Shown here: piece after piece, positions 17,301 to 26,391 of the stretch
Layout of the letters: the number at the start of each line of letters is the position of its first letter
How positions within the stretch are numbered: the first letter of the stretch is position 1
From: Protofrankia sp963555915
GTDB lineage: Bacteria > Actinomycetota > Actinomycetes > Frankiales > Frankiaceae
DNA length: 56,921 bases
Assembly (NCBI RefSeq): GCF_963555915.1
Contig: NZ_CAUVXL010000269.1
Coordinates: forward strand, 1-56,921
Reading direction: 5' to 3'
Program-made: the position numbers and the translations under genes
The notes under the pieces: generated by a model
What the model was told of the DNA's origin: nothing
What the model saw: the letters and a program-made list of their open reading frames with translations, nothing else
The model's database searches: none

Positions 17301-17972
17301 CGCCCGGTAGTCCGTCCGCTGGAACGCCTCACCGATCAGATACAGATAGTCGTAGAAGATGCCGGCGCCAGTGCCACCGGCAACCGAGAACGCGACGAAG
17401 ACGTCACAGGTCTGCCCGAACCGCCCGCCGAGCCGGGACAACTCGTCACCGGAGTTACCGATCATCCCGATCGCCCGCGCGATCGGCTGCTGAGCCGGTT
17501 CCAACCCGTTGCGGAACGTCTCGAACAGGGCGGCCCGCCCAACCGTGGGCAACTGCCCGGCCCCGCGGACCAGCGGCGCCACCCGTGGCTCCCCGGCGGG
17601 CGGCGGCACCCATCCCCGGATGAACTTTCGGGCGTTGGTACGCAGGCTCAGCGCAACCTGTGGATAGGTGTCGAACCGGGGTACGAGTTCATGGGTGATG
17701 TGCTGGGTGTGCGCGACCGCGGCTTCGTGCTCCTCGCCCGGAACCACCCGGCCGCGCAACTTGGTGAGCTCGCTCTCGTTCAGGTCGGCATACACGAACT
17801 GGACGCAGGCCGGCAGCTGGTAGGGCAGATAACCCTGGCCGGGGACCCGGCCGATCAGGTCCCGGCCGTCCGGTCCGCACAGCTCGGTGCGGAGCCGGCG
17901 TTCCAACTCCGCGCCGATGAGGCATCCGGTGCCCCCCAGACCGACGAACATCATCGGCTGGTAAATGTTCAT
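14379..17972 (-). CDS. Tubulin/FtsZ-like GTPase-fold protein
   Basis: A 1197-aa protein. It opens with a nucleotide-binding glycine loop (MMFVGLGGTGCLIGAELERRL) and near residue 195 carries the tubulin signature in the form AGGTGAGIFYDYLYLIGE, the pattern of the bacterial tubulin-like family that sits beside vWA and GTPase genes. The middle (about 400-1050) is a long alpha-rich region, and the last 120 residues are disordered and acidic (DDYPADDESW), recalling FtsZ tails. Polymer formation is a family-based inference; no polymerisation loop can be confirmed by eye. The start is ATG at 17972, 82 nt after the vWA gene, with GGGAAGCGAGCGAG upstream. The stop overlaps the membrane-protein start by 4 bp. 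Confidence 0.75.
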   Translation of the reverse strand: MNIYQPMMFVGLGGTGCLIGAELERRLRTELCGPDGRDLIGRVPGQGYLPYQLPACVQFVYADLNESELTKLRGRVVPGEEHEAAVAHTQHITHELVPRFDTYPQVALSLRTNARKFIRGWVPPPAGEPRVAPLVRGAGQLPTVGRAALFETFRNGLEPAQQPIARAIGMIGNSGDELSRLGGRFGQTCDVFVAFSVAGGTGAGIFYDYLYLIGEAFQRTDYRAQIYPLVLMPSAFEEGMGGGRRARLNAGRALLDLFRLVDDQNGSTAGTELTATGTTGTLGVLYPGQEKATALAPATIQTAFLFSGSYGVRRDDLHRSIVSLMLSLVGTGKVDAAGAGAGDRLYQSFADDFINRGVEREVPAPSGIGLRGVSTSLVASMDVPVDDLADIVASRLLARAVDMLGEIAPGSGEDNEPAIGEFMAAANLEPLLSSRPLPFTEVSAAHGALEITGALHSRARTMEDSVAALEDRLRADVPDMVAAFDPTRAVDILLGRFDLFRTRRVLLGDNRLDYDEQRGGVARRLDDYRREPFAPTGISFNPPQPADIHDRRLGLSKVRWGDPYVQATLAAQDAWFTWRAQSAWSAAWAGQATRWGRAFERVRQQFGAVTAAFDDHAHNEPGMFAKRSAELYRNRVGVTYLLPPVDMETFYRTVLERFVRRDHGRNTATEADVVTALLGGEGWRPAWAAAIDRSPTAAVAIVRERLKQEVKRLFTQESDAGADALLPTMASLLAGAARREALIAVSDEVRQFQAKIHGLVPANFTPQGSGALKVLISYPAGGADPTIERFLREQIRLPREPDMVVEFRPIHAESIAVVLFRTSMSITEVPELREILHHWSDALVDEQPHDFLKWRQRVGYDYGWLATTEEHRVRILHHLLCAMWNGNVRTRGGERDSPAQVRVQLADDDEHMVSMTLSLAPFEPASSWGSLLRAYEDWTLADDEQIRRDFCEQLMRTLPEGLSGRTKEPSELFLRMITLAGEQAALLDDMRRTLPSGSRVWAGQLYDFWTRTFDAAMEMQFENVSLRARTNLAELYELVVRRPRGAGPVPARAGSARPEYGRTVPGPAEDSRDDQRWQDDADQVKGGWDTPPDGAGAGVGGRRGRGHPDPAPDRESGNGRSRNDYQPDNNHDGRRAIDLHKDGGDASARGGAGSPGEDRGAGEHRVVDHRSDGYRTDDYQADNYPIDDYPADDESWS

Positions 17973-18054
17973 GCGGACTCGCTCGCTTCCCTGTCAGATC
18001 GCCTACGACCGCGGGGCCGGGCGTCGGCCGTGACCGCGCCGGCCGGTTCGGCCC

Positions 18055-20940
18055 TCATGACCGCTCGAAATCGTCGTCGTGGTAATCCCGGTCGCGCGGC
18101 CAGCGACCGCCGTCACGACCGGGCTGGGTTATCTCGTCATGCAGGTCCGGGCTGCCCCGATCATCCGGAACACCGGGGTCATAACCGCCATACCGGCTAT
18201 GCCCGCCAGACCCGCCGCGGTCGTCCGCCCGAGCCTGGCCGACGGCGCGGTCGGACTCCCCGCGACCGGGTCGCGGGTCGGTGTCCCGCTGCCCGGTGTC
18301 CCGCTGCCCGGTCCCCGTGGTGCCAGCCGAGGACGATCCGCGGCCAGGCCTACTCCCCCCGCTCCGCCACGAGCCGGACTCCGAGCCGGACTGCGAGCCG
18401 CTGGGTACGGACTGGCCGTAACCCCCGTCACCCCGACCGCCCGCTTCCTGGCGGAACGAGCCCGGCTGCCGCCCGAAACCGGTACCCGCGCCGGCCCGCT
18501 CCCGCCAGCCGCCCGCCGTCTGTCCGCGCCCGGCGCCGTCGGATGCCGGACCGGCACCAGCGTGACCACGGCCCGCGCCACCCTCACCGGTCCGGAAACG
18601 GTTGCGTTCATTCCAGGTGCCGCGCCCGGCGGTGCCCGCGGTCCCGGCTGCGCCCGCCGCGCCCGGCGTCCCTGCCGCTCCCGCCGTGCGGGCATCGAGG
18701 AAACCGAGCGCCAGTCCGTCACCGACTGGTGTGGGCGTGCCGCGCAACAGCGTGGTCGTCGCACCACCGGGCGTCCTGACGATGAGCTCGCCGCTGTCCC
18801 CGCGGCGCGCCTCATAGGCACTTTCCCGACCGTCGGCCAGATCGAGACGCGGCGATCTGCTCCGGGGATCCCGAATCGCGAAGGAGAACCGGGTGGACGG
18901 TGTCGGTGGCGCGCGGAGTTTGTAAAGCTCCGTGCCGCTCCGGTGCAGGACCATCGTGAGATCACGGACATCACGACGGATGAGGAAAGCCCGGCGCCGA
19001 CCACGCAACCAGGCCACCGCGGCCAGCACCGCTACCAGCACAAGAAGCCACAACCACCACAGGCGCTGGAGCAGCGGCGACGGGTAGGCAACGTTGACTG
19101 TGAAAAAGCCCGTCGCGACGACGGTCGCGGGGTCGACCACGTCATACACGTCGAGTTCGCCGCTGGCCGGCCCGAGCTTGGTGCCGGCGCGGAACTGGAT
19201 CGTCAGTGCCTCTTGGGAGCGCCCGGAACCATCGGTCTGGATCCTCGCCGGGCTGAGCTCGGCAAGAGTGCCCGGGTCCAGATCGATCAGACGCAGCCCG
19301 AGGGTACGGGGCCTGCCGTCCGCCGTGTTGATGACGACCGTCCCGCCCAGGGTGTCGCCCGGCGCGACCCGCCCGCCGTCAACGCTGATGTCGGCGGTGA
19401 CCGGCGGCGGCCCCTTGGTGATCCGGGTGGTGAACGGTCGCTCGTCGCCGACGACACCGATCCCGTCGATGCGCCCGACGAACGTGAGATCACCGGTGGC
19501 GGTGGTGGGAACGGTGACCTGACCGGCGAACTCGCCGTCGTTCGCCCGCCGGTCGGGGCTCTTGCCATCGTCGGCGACCGGGACGCTCTGGAGCGGCATT
19601 GCGTCACCGGAGACCTCTGCGCGGACCGTGAGCTTGCGCAGTTCGGCCGGGTCGGTGACCGCGTCGGCGCGGGTCTGTAACCGCACCCGCACGTCGACGG
19701 TCTGGCCGGGTTGCGGGGCGGGCGGGGTGACCGCGATCGAGGAGCGGATGCGGCCCTGCCAGATCGCCGAGGCCGCGACCGTCGACGTGGGCACGCCGGC
19801 GGGTGCGGTCAGCCGCACCTTCCAGGTACCCGGGCGTGGGTCGCGGATGTGCAGCGACTCGGCCGCCGCGTTCTCAGTTGTCGCCTGGAGCACCGAACCG
19901 TCGAAGTTCTGGCTCTGGCGTGGTACCTCCACCCCGCGCGGGTCGAAATAGGTGACCCTGACCTTGTCACTGCCCTTCAACACCACGATGGACCCGTCGG
20001 TGCTGATGGGCGGGATGTCGACGGCCAGGTCAACGGACGCTCCGCCGGTGAGGGTGCCCTGGTCGAAAGCGGAGACGCCGGCGCATCGGGCCGACGCGAA
20101 CGCCTGCAGCAATGCCTTGCCCACATCGCTGGATGACGTGTAGATGTTCGTCCGCGGCCTGGCGTCGACCGAACGGTTACAGGTCCCCTGAAAGCCGCCG
20201 GTGGCGTAGCCGTCGAGCGAGGCCATGTCGACGTTGCCGAAGCCGATCGGCCAGATCTGCACCTTGCCGTCACGGGCTTCATTGATCTTCTCGACCAGCT
20301 GCCGCTGTCCTTCAGCGTTACGCGTGGTGACGTCCGGACCGTACTGGGGACTCCCTGAGACGTCGAGCCGTCCATCGGTCAACAAGAAGATCATTTTAGG
20401 ACGGTTGAGGGCATCGGGCGCGGCCAGGATGTCGAGGGCCTGGGCAAGCGCGGCTACGTGATCGGTGTTGTTACCTTCCTCGGCGGTTCGCCGGTGCAGC
20501 GTGCCGATACACCGGAGCAACTCCTGCTGATCACCCAACTGGTTGACGGTCGTCAGGGGGCATACCGGGTTGACCGCGCTCTGGCCCACTCTGCCCTCGG
20601 AGCTACCGAAGCCCAGGACCGCTACCTGGGACTGCGGGGAGACGTCCGCGACGGCGATGACCGAGGCGGCGTTGCGTTCGTTGACGACGTCCTGGTCGGA
20701 GAGACTTCCGGACTCGTCGACAAGCACAACGACCCGCACTGGCTGGGTGGCCAGGTCATTGCCTGCGGCATTCGAGGCGGCGGTGCTCGGCGACGCGCTG
20801 GGCACCGCCTGGCCGCTGGCCGGGCCGGCTGTCCCGGCCAGGACGATGCCAACGGCAACCGCGCCGCCCATCAGGCGCGCCACCAGAGCATACGGCGGCC
20901 AGACCTGGCGACCCCGTACGCCTGATTGCTTTACAGCCAA
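18055..20940 (-). CDS. vWA surface protein, first gene of GTPase operon
   Basis: A 961-aa protein read from TTG at 20940, 6 nt after GGGGGAG. An ATG-type start further upstream adds 47 residues but has no ribosome site. A signal or anchor helix (LMGGAVAVGIVLAGTAGPASGQA) precedes a vWA domain with the metal site D-E-S-G-S near residue 80 and FLLTDGRLDVSG. Ig-like/bacterial C2-like beta regions follow (VRVTYFDPRG, GTWKVRLTAPAG, TVPTTATGDLTFVG), then a membrane helix at about 620-645 (LLQRLWWLWLLVLVAVLAAVAWL), a small beta domain and a Gly/Ser/Arg-rich disordered tail with a collagen-like GAAGTPGAAG stretch. The vWA domain would lie outside the cell and may sense a ligand for the cytoplasmic GTPase machinery. 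Confidence 0.8.
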   Translation of the reverse strand: MAVKQSGVRGRQVWPPYALVARLMGGAVAVGIVLAGTAGPASGQAVPSASPSTAASNAAGNDLATQPVRVVVLVDESGSLSDQDVVNERNAASVIAVADVSPQSQVAVLGFGSSEGRVGQSAVNPVCPLTTVNQLGDQQELLRCIGTLHRRTAEEGNNTDHVAALAQALDILAAPDALNRPKMIFLLTDGRLDVSGSPQYGPDVTTRNAEGQRQLVEKINEARDGKVQIWPIGFGNVDMASLDGYATGGFQGTCNRSVDARPRTNIYTSSSDVGKALLQAFASARCAGVSAFDQGTLTGGASVDLAVDIPPISTDGSIVVLKGSDKVRVTYFDPRGVEVPRQSQNFDGSVLQATTENAAAESLHIRDPRPGTWKVRLTAPAGVPTSTVAASAIWQGRIRSSIAVTPPAPQPGQTVDVRVRLQTRADAVTDPAELRKLTVRAEVSGDAMPLQSVPVADDGKSPDRRANDGEFAGQVTVPTTATGDLTFVGRIDGIGVVGDERPFTTRITKGPPPVTADISVDGGRVAPGDTLGGTVVINTADGRPRTLGLRLIDLDPGTLAELSPARIQTDGSGRSQEALTIQFRAGTKLGPASGELDVYDVVDPATVVATGFFTVNVAYPSPLLQRLWWLWLLVLVAVLAAVAWLRGRRRAFLIRRDVRDLTMVLHRSGTELYKLRAPPTPSTRFSFAIRDPRSRSPRLDLADGRESAYEARRGDSGELIVRTPGGATTTLLRGTPTPVGDGLALGFLDARTAGAAGTPGAAGAAGTAGTAGRGTWNERNRFRTGEGGAGRGHAGAGPASDGAGRGQTAGGWRERAGAGTGFGRQPGSFRQEAGGRGDGGYGQSVPSGSQSGSESGSWRSGGSRPGRGSSSAGTTGTGQRDTGQRDTDPRPGRGESDRAVGQARADDRGGSGGHSRYGGYDPGVPDDRGSPDLHDEITQPGRDGGRWPRDRDYHDDDFERS

Positions 20941-21385
20941 TGGACGCTCCCCCCCGCGTGGTGGTCCATAGTGAATACCGATCGTACCGGAACGCACCCC
21001 AGTTTCCCGACCCGAGTGAATCTCGCACCTCCGCTTGGCCGGTTGTTTACCTGAAGCGACACTCGCACTGTTGGCACCCATTAACCCCGCAGACTCCAGA
21101 CAGGGGCAGTCGCGACGTAACCCACCGACAACGATCTACCGATTGCGGAGTAGGTTCTCGTCGGGTATTGCTCGACTGGGCCGCACCGGGGCGGGGCAGC
21201 CTGGGCGGGAAGCACAATGAACACACGATCGAGTTACCCTAGGTACACCTATGAACACTCAAAGTTAATTCCGTCAAATGCCGAGATTCGAAGAGCTCCG
21301 GCGTAGACGGTGGCTATTGTCCGGTACGGTTTCCACCGCGGCGAGAGTTTGGTCTGGTGGAGTCCGGTGCCGACGGGGGTTAGGG
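20941..21385. promoter_or_regulatory. Divergent promoter region of the two vWA genes
   Basis: This 445-bp gap separates the two divergently transcribed vWA genes and is more AT-rich than the flanking genes around 21225-21280. It must hold the promoters of both operons. A short inverted repeat, TAGGT-AC-ACCTA, lies at about 21239-21250. I cannot assign -35/-10 boxes with confidence. Confidence 0.5.
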
Positions 21386-23680
21386 ATGGCCAGCCGAATG
21401 TCCACAGCACGGTTCGGGCGCGCATTGGCGGGGATCTGCGTCACCGTCGCGATCGTCTTCTGGGCCGTACCTGTCAATGCGCAAACGCGCTCTCCCGACC
21501 CGGCCGCACCGGTGTCGAAAACATCGCCACAACCGGTCCGGGTCCAGATCCTGGTCGACGAATCCGCGAACGTCACCGCAGTGCAGGTCGACATGCAGAA
21601 GCAGATCGCCGAAAAGATCGCTGCTGCTCCGCTGGCAGGCGACTACCAGGTGGAGGTGACCGGCTATGGCAGCGCGCCGCGCGAAGGCCGGTCCGCCTTC
21701 GACCGCACCTGTCCCTCCCGCAGGGCCGGGCCGGACGCGGTCCGCGCCGGGCCCGTACTCGCAGCCTGCATCACGGGTCTGCACAAGCGGGAACCCGCCG
21801 AGGGGAACGACTCCGACATCGCCGGAGCGGTGCGTTTCTTCGGTGACGCTCTGGCGGCCAATGCACCCGACACGGCACGGCTGGTGCTGGTACTGCTCGC
21901 CGGCGGGCCGCCAAACGCGCGGAACCAGCTCGCGCCCACCGATCTGGCCGAGCTGAAGAACAAACAGATCGAGGTGTGGCCACTCGGCTTCGGCTCCGCG
22001 GACCCGGCCGGCCTGGACGCGATCGCCCACGGCGGTTTCCAAGGGTCGGGAACCTGCGAGCGGGATACGCCGTCCGCACACACGGCGGGCCCGGGGGAGG
22101 ACCTCATCCCGGCGGCGACGGCGGTTGCAACCGCTCTCACACCCCGGCCCCTGTGTCGGAGCGAAACGAAGGTACGAATTCCGCTGCCCGCAACCGACGC
22201 AACGATCCGCGTACGATACGAAGATCGACTCACGTTCAACTTCTGCGAACCTCATCCCGCGGGCGGCCCGCAGGACTGTTCCGACACGAGCTTCGTGCGG
22301 CCCGGCGAAAAGGCCTCGGACGGCCCCACCTTCGAGCGCACCGCCAGCGCGGACGGGTACGACCGCCTGCACGTCACCCATCCGATGCCCGGCGAGTGGA
22401 CCATCGTCGCGACCGCGCCACCGGGTGGGCCACCTATCATGATCGACCCCCAGGTGGAGTGGGAAGGGACGCCGCGTACTGCGATGCTGGTACGCCCGAC
22501 CCCGCGACAACCCGGGCCGAACGGTGGCCCGCCCATGGTGAACGTAGAAGCACGCCTGTACACCCGGGCTGGTGCGCTGCAGATCCCGGGCGCACTTGAG
22601 AGCGTGACCGCGCAGATCGCTCTCGACCACGGCTCCGGTGGCCAGCCAGCGGTCGGCATGCGGACCGAGCCTCGCTTCGCGGCCGACTCCGGCGGCAGCG
22701 ACATCGTCGACTTCACCACGAGCGTCTCGATTCCTCAAGCTGCATCGGCATCGCTCGCGTTCGAAGCAACGGTGCGCTGGCCCGGCGTCACGGGACCTGA
22801 AGAAGCCAAGATCGAGTACCCGACCTCGGTACAGGAGAAGGTGGACACCAAGAAGGAACCAGGGCCTGTCGTCACCCTCCCCACGCTCGATGGTCCGCTC
22901 CCGCGCGGAGGCTCGGTGTCCGGCTACCTGACCGTCGCCGGCCCATGGGGACGAGTCAAGGAGATCACTCTGACAACTCCGGACTCCTGGAAAGATCTCG
23001 GCGTCGCTTTGGATACCGTCACATTGCGCCGCGGAGAGATCCCTGATGGTAAGCCGATACCGCTGACCATCCGCGCGACGGCCCACGCGAAACTCGGCCC
23101 CGTCGGCGATATCATTCGGGCCACAACTTTCGACCCGTATTCCAGCTCCTCTCCTCGCTCGGTCGGTGACCAGTTCGTGGCGCTGACCGTCGTCCCCTTC
23201 CCCGCCGACAGTCCCGTGAACCAATGGCAGGTAGGGTTCCTCGGCATCCTCAGCATCCTCGGCCTCGTCATCATCATCGCCGGCGTCCTCGAATTCCAGC
23301 GCCGCATCACCCGACACGCGGCGGTCGGCGGTCTCAAGATCAGCCTCTACCGTGACAACATCGCCTGTGATGTCCTGGAGCCGAGCTCTCCCGGAAAACC
23401 CACGATTTCTTTCGGAATCGACAATGTGGACGGCACCAGCCGGGGGGATCCGTCTTTCTCCACCGACGACGCCAACGTGAGCAGCGCCGACCAGAGCTTC
23501 AGGATACGACGCAACGGGCAGAATGGGATGATTCAATTGGATCGCAATTTGAAGGGATGGTCTACGCACCCGGTCGGCGAGAAGCTGGCCCATCTGCTGA
23601 ACGAGCGGGTTTACTTCATAATCGCGGACACCACGCAAAACTCGCCCACGACCGGCGCGACGTCCACCGTGGAGCCCTGA
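21386..23680 (+). CDS. vWA-like surface protein with altered metal site
   Basis: A 764-aa protein. I place the start at ATG 21386 (GGGGGTTAGGG upstream) rather than 36 codons earlier, because a clean signal peptide follows (ALAGICVTVAIVFWAVPVNAQ). The vWA-like domain keeps VRVQILVDESAN and LVLVLLAGG, but the metal-site D-x-S-x-S reads D-E-S-A-N, so metal binding may be weakened. Beta-rich extracellular repeats lead to a membrane helix at about 614-638 (VGFLGILSILGLVIIIAGVL) and a cytoplasmic beta domain of about 110 residues. The order of parts mirrors the divergent vWA gene. Its stop overlaps the next start by 1 bp (TGATG), so the two are co-translated. Confidence 0.75.
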   Translation: MASRMSTARFGRALAGICVTVAIVFWAVPVNAQTRSPDPAAPVSKTSPQPVRVQILVDESANVTAVQVDMQKQIAEKIAAAPLAGDYQVEVTGYGSAPREGRSAFDRTCPSRRAGPDAVRAGPVLAACITGLHKREPAEGNDSDIAGAVRFFGDALAANAPDTARLVLVLLAGGPPNARNQLAPTDLAELKNKQIEVWPLGFGSADPAGLDAIAHGGFQGSGTCERDTPSAHTAGPGEDLIPAATAVATALTPRPLCRSETKVRIPLPATDATIRVRYEDRLTFNFCEPHPAGGPQDCSDTSFVRPGEKASDGPTFERTASADGYDRLHVTHPMPGEWTIVATAPPGGPPIMIDPQVEWEGTPRTAMLVRPTPRQPGPNGGPPMVNVEARLYTRAGALQIPGALESVTAQIALDHGSGGQPAVGMRTEPRFAADSGGSDIVDFTTSVSIPQAASASLAFEATVRWPGVTGPEEAKIEYPTSVQEKVDTKKEPGPVVTLPTLDGPLPRGGSVSGYLTVAGPWGRVKEITLTTPDSWKDLGVALDTVTLRRGEIPDGKPIPLTIRATAHAKLGPVGDIIRATTFDPYSSSSPRSVGDQFVALTVVPFPADSPVNQWQVGFLGILSILGLVIIIAGVLEFQRRITRHAAVGGLKISLYRDNIACDVLEPSSPGKPTISFGIDNVDGTSRGDPSFSTDDANVSSADQSFRIRRNGQNGMIQLDRNLKGWSTHPVGEKLAHLLNERVYFIIADTTQNSPTTGATSTVEP

Positions 23681-26391
23681 TGCCCGGGAAGACGGACGGG
23701 AAGATCGTCACTTTCTACTCCTTCAAGGGTGGCGTCGGCCGCTCCATGTGCGTCGCCCAGGTCGCCTGGATACTCGCGTCGAACGGCAAGAAGGTTCTCG
23801 TGGTGGACTGGGATCTGGAGAGCCCCGGTCTCTACCACTACTTCAAACCCGTGCTCCTGCAGAATGGCTACAGCACGGACGAGATAAGCAACCGCTTAGG
23901 CCTGCTGGAGGCCATGACCGACCTCGCCCCTTACATTTCGCGTGTGGCCGAGGCTGGCAGCCTGGCGAGCAAGGTCCTGAAAAGTAGGCGAACGGACCTC
24001 CAGGAAGCTGAGGGCAGGGCGCGGGACAGCCTTGCACGCTCCTGCTTTGCCATGTCGACGGACGGCCTGTTCGACTCAGACGGCGCTGTGTTGTTCATCC
24101 TACCGGCCGGCATGGAGAGTAAAACAGACAAGGACGGCAACGCCTACCACGCCCGACTCGCCAAGCTGGAATGGAGCAGCTTCTACGCAAGAGGCGGCAA
24201 CAGCTTCCTCAAAGGCGTTTTTGAACAGCTCCGCACGGAGTACGAGTACATACTCATCGACAGCCGGACCGGTTACAGCGGAACCGCCGAGGCGTGCCTG
24301 CATGACTTCCCGAACACGGTCGTCTTCTGCTTTGCGATGAACAATCAGAACATCGACGGTACCCTACGAAGAGCCAACGAGATCGCCGACTTGAAGGGAA
24401 CAATCGAAATCTTGCTCCTGCCCACTCGAGTCGACGGTTCCGACGGACTCAGGCTTGACGCCGCACAAACATTTTATCGTGAGACCTTCCAGGCCCTGGT
24501 TCAATCCTCCACGCTGATTCCAGCGGCGAAGCAGGAAAGCTACCTGGAGGATGTGGAGATTCCCTATGTGCCAGGCCTCGCTTTCAACGAGAAACTTCCG
24601 CGACTCCCCGAGGTAAACTCCGACGAATCCGACCCGGCGCGGCTGGTGACCGCGTCGTGTGAACGGCTCGCCGGCTACCTGGCGGGCGATACGGACATCA
24701 AGTTGAGGATCAGGAACAAGACACGGTGGACGCAGCTGTCCGGTCGGGAGCCGTGGGACCCGAAGACCTTTTCTGACATAGTTCTTAGTTCCGCATTTGG
24801 AGACCATAATTGGGCCGACTGGGTGCAGTGGCACCTCGAGGAACGAGGCTTCCGGGTAAGGCGTCATCACGCGTCCAGGCCGGACACCGACGATCTCGAC
24901 ACAATCTGGCAGGACCACCTAGATAAAAAGGTATGCCTCGTAGCGCTCATGTCAGATGAATACCAGCGGTCCGCTTCCGCGGATGCCGCCTGGCAGTGGT
25001 TCTACCGGCAGCGAAACGTAGAGAATCGTACGGTCGCGCTCCTTCCGGTGGCGGTCCGTCACCATGATCAAATAGGGCTCTTCGCCCGCCGACGTGTGGC
25101 GACGAGCCTGATGGCCCGCGACGAGAATGGCGCCCGGCGCGAACTGGATACCACCCTCGGTGAGCCGGCTGGCGGCCGCGCCGTCAACATCGCCCACCGC
25201 AGTTCTCTCGCGATATTTCCCGGCGAAATGACCACCCGCCCTCGACGTATCGGGCAGTCCGTCCCCGACCTGCTGGTGGACGATCTGGAGCATTCCTATG
25301 CTGAAGGCCGTTATTTCCTTGGCACGAGAGAAGAGATCGACACTGCGGTTCAAAGACTCGGACAGTCCGCGGATACGGCGCAGAAAATCGGCCACACCTA
25401 CGCCGAAGCGCGGGCCTGCCTCAGCCTGGCGGTCGCGAATCTCAGCCAGAACGACTGGGCCGGCGCAGCCGCGAGTTTTCGACGGGCGAACGATTGCATC
25501 GCCCTTCTCGAAGTCGACGATACCCTGGCAGAATCGATCGCTGAATCGATCGGCAGAGCAATGGAAAAAATGGGTGACAGTCCACTGCGGGGCAACATCA
25601 GTGGATCACTCGACGACAGGCGTCGCACCTGGGGCGAACTTGAGATCCTTCGTTCCACCGCTACGTACTACGCCAAGAAGGAAACCCGCCAGCATGCCAC
25701 GGCTGCTCTGGGCCTCCTCGGAGTCGAGCCGAAAGAGAAGGCCCGCGGTAATCTTGCGCTGGGACTTTGCTTTGCCCGTGAAGGTAATTATGGCCGCGCC
25801 CGAGAAAATCTCTCGTTTGCACGCGATAATTCACACGAAAGTGATCCGACGACTCACTTCGCGGCATTGATGGCACTTGCTGACACCGTCCAGGACGGTG
25901 AATCCAGCGAAAAGTACTACCAAGATGCCGCGGGGGCTGCGGTCGGCGACAGTCAGCGAATCATCGCGTATGTCAAACTTGGCGATTTTGCGAAGCATCG
26001 AGATGACAATGATTACCGCGCCTATTATGAGCAGGCGATTGGCGTCGGCGGAGGCAAAATTCTGATCTCCACCTACCTGTTGCGGGCGCTCCAAGAGACC
26101 TGGCCTAGGGCACCGAAACCCGATGTGCCCCAACCACGGTCCGCCAAGCCGACTGAAGAGGACGCCAAACACGAAAACACCTATATCGACCACGCGTTGA
26201 AAATAATCTCGATTTCCCGGGAACTGGAAGTCGAAGAAGCCAGCCGACAACAGAACATGCTAGTGTCACGGCTCAGCAATAGAGTTGATCGGATCGAAAT
26301 CATTAAAACGCGACTGGGAACGCTCAAGACGCCCAACGGCCGGGCGGTGAAGGAATTCTTCGAGGAGGCTTTCGGGCAAGCCCGGCAATAG
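23680..26391 (+). CDS. SIMIBI NTPase-TIR-TPR fusion protein
   Basis: A 903-aa protein. Residues 1-340 are a MinD/ParA-type P-loop NTPase with deviant Walker A K16-G-G-V-G-R-S22 and VLVVDWDLESPG. Residues about 360-520 resemble a TIR domain (FSDIVLSSAFGDHNWADWVQWHLEERGFRV ... VCLVALMSDEYQRS), but the usual catalytic glutamate after the SxxY/S motif is not evident (AAWQWFYRQ). Residues 540-830 are TPR-like helices (YAEARACLSLAVANLSQNDWAGAAASFRRA). The start ATG 23680 overlaps the vWA stop. It is probably a cytosolic switch that transmits a state sensed by the neighbouring vWA protein. The TIR part may be only a protein-interaction module. Confidence 0.8.
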   Translation: MPGKTDGKIVTFYSFKGGVGRSMCVAQVAWILASNGKKVLVVDWDLESPGLYHYFKPVLLQNGYSTDEISNRLGLLEAMTDLAPYISRVAEAGSLASKVLKSRRTDLQEAEGRARDSLARSCFAMSTDGLFDSDGAVLFILPAGMESKTDKDGNAYHARLAKLEWSSFYARGGNSFLKGVFEQLRTEYEYILIDSRTGYSGTAEACLHDFPNTVVFCFAMNNQNIDGTLRRANEIADLKGTIEILLLPTRVDGSDGLRLDAAQTFYRETFQALVQSSTLIPAAKQESYLEDVEIPYVPGLAFNEKLPRLPEVNSDESDPARLVTASCERLAGYLAGDTDIKLRIRNKTRWTQLSGREPWDPKTFSDIVLSSAFGDHNWADWVQWHLEERGFRVRRHHASRPDTDDLDTIWQDHLDKKVCLVALMSDEYQRSASADAAWQWFYRQRNVENRTVALLPVAVRHHDQIGLFARRRVATSLMARDENGARRELDTTLGEPAGGRAVNIAHRSSLAIFPGEMTTRPRRIGQSVPDLLVDDLEHSYAEGRYFLGTREEIDTAVQRLGQSADTAQKIGHTYAEARACLSLAVANLSQNDWAGAAASFRRANDCIALLEVDDTLAESIAESIGRAMEKMGDSPLRGNISGSLDDRRRTWGELEILRSTATYYAKKETRQHATAALGLLGVEPKEKARGNLALGLCFAREGNYGRARENLSFARDNSHESDPTTHFAALMALADTVQDGESSEKYYQDAAGAAVGDSQRIIAYVKLGDFAKHRDDNDYRAYYEQAIGVGGGKILISTYLLRALQETWPRAPKPDVPQPRSAKPTEEDAKHENTYIDHALKIISISRELEVEEASRQQNMLVSRLSNRVDRIEIIKTRLGTLKTPNGRAVKEFFEEAFGQARQ

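Noticed and set aside
14466..18779. 1437-codon open frame on the plus strand
   Set aside because: It is antisense to the tubulin-like and vWA genes, has extreme His/Arg/Gln/Asp composition and no domains; long antisense frames are common at this GC content.
21380..23638. 752-codon open frame on the minus strand
   Set aside because: It is antisense to the vWA-like surface protein, with no motifs or ribosome site.
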